Source: an uncultured Clostridia bacterium
Lineage (GTDB): Bacteria; Bacillota; Clostridia; UBA1381
Length of the DNA stretch: 25,063 bases
Assembly (NCBI GenBank): GCA_934463455.1
Contig: CAKSJU010000020.1
Location: forward strand, 1 to 25,063
Direction: 5' to 3'
The translations under genes were made by a program, and so were the position numbers. Shown piece by piece: positions 23,426 through 25,063 of this stretch; positions within the stretch are counted from its first letter, which is position 1; the number at the start of each line of letters is the position of its first letter. The notes beneath the pieces were generated by a model. It had not been told where the DNA came from, searched no databases, and saw only the letters and a program-made list of their open reading frames with translations.

Positions 23426-24175
23426 ATGTATTATGTTTTTAATTTGAAAAGGGTTTTGCTTTGGAGCACTATTGTTGCATTGTGTATCGGATTGTGCGCG
23501 GGAGGGAATAAAATTACTCAAACCTATAAGGTCGGTACGCGGGAAATTCCTATCTATTCGGTTGAACGCGAGGATGATAAAATTGCGCTGACCTTCAATT
23601 GCGCATGGAATGATTCGGACATAGACAAAATTATTGAAATTTTGAAAAAGAATAATGTACAGGCAACATTCTTTTTGGTGGGAGATTGGGCGGAAAAATA
23701 CCCGGAGGCTGCATCAAAACTGGACGCGGCAGGTTTTGAGATAGGAAATCATTCGTACAATCATGCTCATTACTCCAAGCTTTCGAGAGAGGAAATAACG
23801 GCTGACATGGATAAATGCGATAAAGTGATTGAAGATATTACATCCAAGCCGGTAAAGCTTTTCCGCGCGGCATACGGGGAATATACCGATGAGGTTGTGC
23901 GCGCCTGCGACGAAACAGGCAGAGTGTATATTCAGTGGTCTGCCGACAGCCTGGACTATAAGGCTGGGTCTGCACGGGAGATTATCGACAGGGTCATGAA
24001 AAAGGCAAACCGCGGTGACATTATTTTGATGCACAACGGAACAAAATATACCGCCGAAGCGCTTGAGACGATAATTCCCGCTCTTTCGGAAAAATATGAG
24101 CTTGTCTCGGTTTCGGAGCTTATTTACGAAGACGATTATACAATTGATTCGACAGGCAGGCAGCATAAAAATTAA
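23426..24175 (+). CDS. Polysaccharide deacetylase family protein, PdaB-like
   Basis: Exported or membrane-anchored NodB-fold protein of 249 residues, likely acting on peptidoglycan or another wall glycan, possibly at sporulation. A signal/anchor helix spans about 8-25 and the NodB domain about 50-235. Metal-binding His pair H109 and H113 (HSYNH) is present, as are RAAYGEY (for RPPYG) at 147-153, WSADSLDY and LMHNG. Motif 1 reads TFNCAWND at 56-63 instead of TFDDG, so the usual catalytic-base Asp is Asn. From memory, TFNCAW-type variants occur in clostridial relatives, so this may be a subfamily trait. ATG 23426 has GGAGGAG. It is transcribed divergently from the esterase operon. Confidence 0.88.
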   Translation: MYYVFNLKRVLLWSTIVALCIGLCAGGNKITQTYKVGTREIPIYSVEREDDKIALTFNCAWNDSDIDKIIEILKKNNVQATFFLVGDWAEKYPEAASKLDAAGFEIGNHSYNHAHYSKLSREEITADMDKCDKVIEDITSKPVKLFRAAYGEYTDEVVRACDETGRVYIQWSADSLDYKAGSAREIIDRVMKKANRGDIILMHNGTKYTAEALETIIPALSEKYELVSVSELIYEDDYTIDSTGRQHKN

Positions 24176-24179
24176 ATAT

Positions 24180-24208
24180 TTGACAAAAATCGGAATTTGG
24201 TGTATAAT
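24180..24208 (+). promoter_or_regulatory. Consensus sigma-A promoter of pnuC
   Basis: TTGACA (24180-24185), a 17-base spacer, TATAAT (24203-24208): both hexamers are perfect. It begins 5 bases after the deacetylase stop, with no terminator between. The leader is only about 30 bases, leaving no room for a riboswitch. Confidence 0.9.
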
Positions 24209-24245
24209 AGTATAGTTAAATATTTTATTTTTAGGGGTGTTTCCA

Positions 24246-25034
24246 ATGGATAATTTTAAAACACGGGTTAAAGACTTGTGGAGCTATTTTACACTGTATG
24301 AAAAAATTTGGTTTTTCTCAATTTTGATTCTTGCGGTCATTTTTGCGTTTCTGTTTCCGGAAGAGGACATAAACGGCGTCAACGGCAAACTTATAATGGG
24401 ACTTTATCTCGCCGATATATTTTTAAACATTCTTTGTGAATTGCTTATATCAAAGCAAAGTAAATGGAATTTTATCGTTTCGCTGTTTGTTGAAGTGACC
24501 GAAATAGTAACTTTAATTTTACTTGCATATCGTTTTGCGTCTATGGCAGTTACACTGTTTTTCTGGATACCGATTGATATTTTGAGTTTTATTAACTGGA
24601 ACAAACACCCCGACAAGCAGGAGGAAGAGCTTACCCGCGTAAGAAAATTGAGCGGATGGGCGGAGGCTGCAATTATATTGGGTATAATTATATGGACGGT
24701 TGGAGTCGGATATTTTCTCACAACCTTGGAAATAGGTACGGATATATTCGGAGGAAATGAGACTTTGGAAAACATTGTGTGCTATCTGGATGCTTGTGCG
24801 TCAGCGGTGGGGATTGCAAACGGAGTATTTATACTGCTTCGTTATCGCGAACAATGGATTGCGTGGTACATAGAAACATTTTTGGAAGCTGCTATAAACA
24901 TTCTTTCCGGACAGTGGGTACTGCTTGTACTTAAGGCAGGCTATCTGACAAATACAACCTACGGATATATAAAATGGACAAAATATATCAAGGGTCATGC
25001 AAAGGAAGCAAAAGAGGATAAAGCATTACTTTAA
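24246..25034 (+). CDS. pnuC: PnuC-family transporter (nicotinamide riboside or related vitamin)
   Basis: Integral membrane facilitator of the PnuC family, usually carrying nicotinamide riboside for NAD salvage; relatives carry thiamine or riboflavin. The 262 residues have about seven hydrophobic segments. The family's Trp-rich region is clear near the C terminus: REQWIAWYIETFLEAAINI, then VLKAGYLTNTTYGYIKW. ATG 24246 lies 8 bases from AGGGG; the GTG at 24237 is inside the SD and less likely. It is driven by a perfect promoter and is monocistronic as far as the window shows. With no riboswitch or NAD gene beside it, the exact vitamin is undecided, though nicotinamide riboside is the default. 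Confidence 0.88.
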   Translation: MDNFKTRVKDLWSYFTLYEKIWFFSILILAVIFAFLFPEEDINGVNGKLIMGLYLADIFLNILCELLISKQSKWNFIVSLFVEVTEIVTLILLAYRFASMAVTLFFWIPIDILSFINWNKHPDKQEEELTRVRKLSGWAEAAIILGIIIWTVGVGYFLTTLEIGTDIFGGNETLENIVCYLDACASAVGIANGVFILLRYREQWIAWYIETFLEAAINILSGQWVLLVLKAGYLTNTTYGYIKWTKYIKGHAKEAKEDKALL

Positions 25035-25063
25035 AAGTTTTTACAAAAAAACAGAACAGCGGC

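Noticed and set aside
24176..24245. Riboswitch or NiaR-type operator before pnuC.
   Set aside because: After the perfect promoter only about 30 leader bases remain, too short for a TPP, FMN or NAD riboswitch, and I saw no convincing operator palindrome.

Overview
The window looks like a chromosomal segment of a low-to-moderate GC, Gram-positive, probably spore-forming member of the Clostridia. Evidence for this is the strong Shine-Dalgarno (SD) sequences (AAGGAGG, AAAGGAT), consensus sigma-A promoters, a WalR/WalK two-component system with YycH and YycI, an FtsK/SpoIIIE translocase, a PdaB-like deacetylase, and an rplM-rpsI operon with a short structured leader. I cannot name the genus. No rRNA, tRNA, CRISPR array or complete insertion sequence was seen.

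Layout. (1) Bases 1-8113 are on the minus strand. They hold rplM-rpsI (rpsI cut by the window edge) behind its own consensus promoter, and a compact five-gene run ftsK-ygiQ-folD-galK-HAD phosphatase with gaps of 5 to 40 bases or overlaps. (2) Bases 8114-8409 are a divergent promoter region. (3) Bases 8410-13751, plus strand, hold the cell-wall stress cluster walR-walK-[small secreted protein]-yycH-yycI. (4) Bases 13879-18761, plus strand, hold a complete branched-chain amino acid ABC transporter, livKHMGF. It ends at a bidirectional terminator shared with the convergent next gene. (5) Bases 18782-23275, minus strand, hold an ADP-ribosylglycohydrolase family gene with its own promoter, then (upstream on that strand) an esterase-rimM-trmD-holA operon. 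(6) Bases 23426-25034, plus strand, hold a PdaB-like deacetylase and a PnuC-type transporter, each with its own promoter.

The most interesting part is the walRK region. A 152-residue secreted protein with an Ig-like sequence pattern sits between walK and yycH. It has its own extended -10 promoter, and a perfect match to the WalR box (TGTWAH-N5-TGTWAH) lies over the -35 region, suggesting WalR controls a secreted partner from inside its own cluster. Two copies of a 36-base palindromic element bracket walRK: one in the walR leader, one in the leader of the secreted-protein gene. Each is flanked by an 11-12 base direct repeat that looks like a target-site duplication, so they look like a very small mobile element.

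Other points of note are a 19-bp perfect inverted repeat that contains the stop codons of two convergent genes, a strong hairpin between livK and livH, a 71-base out-of-frame overlap of ygiQ with folD, and a rimM-trmD pair linked to an esterase and holA, with rplS not following trmD.
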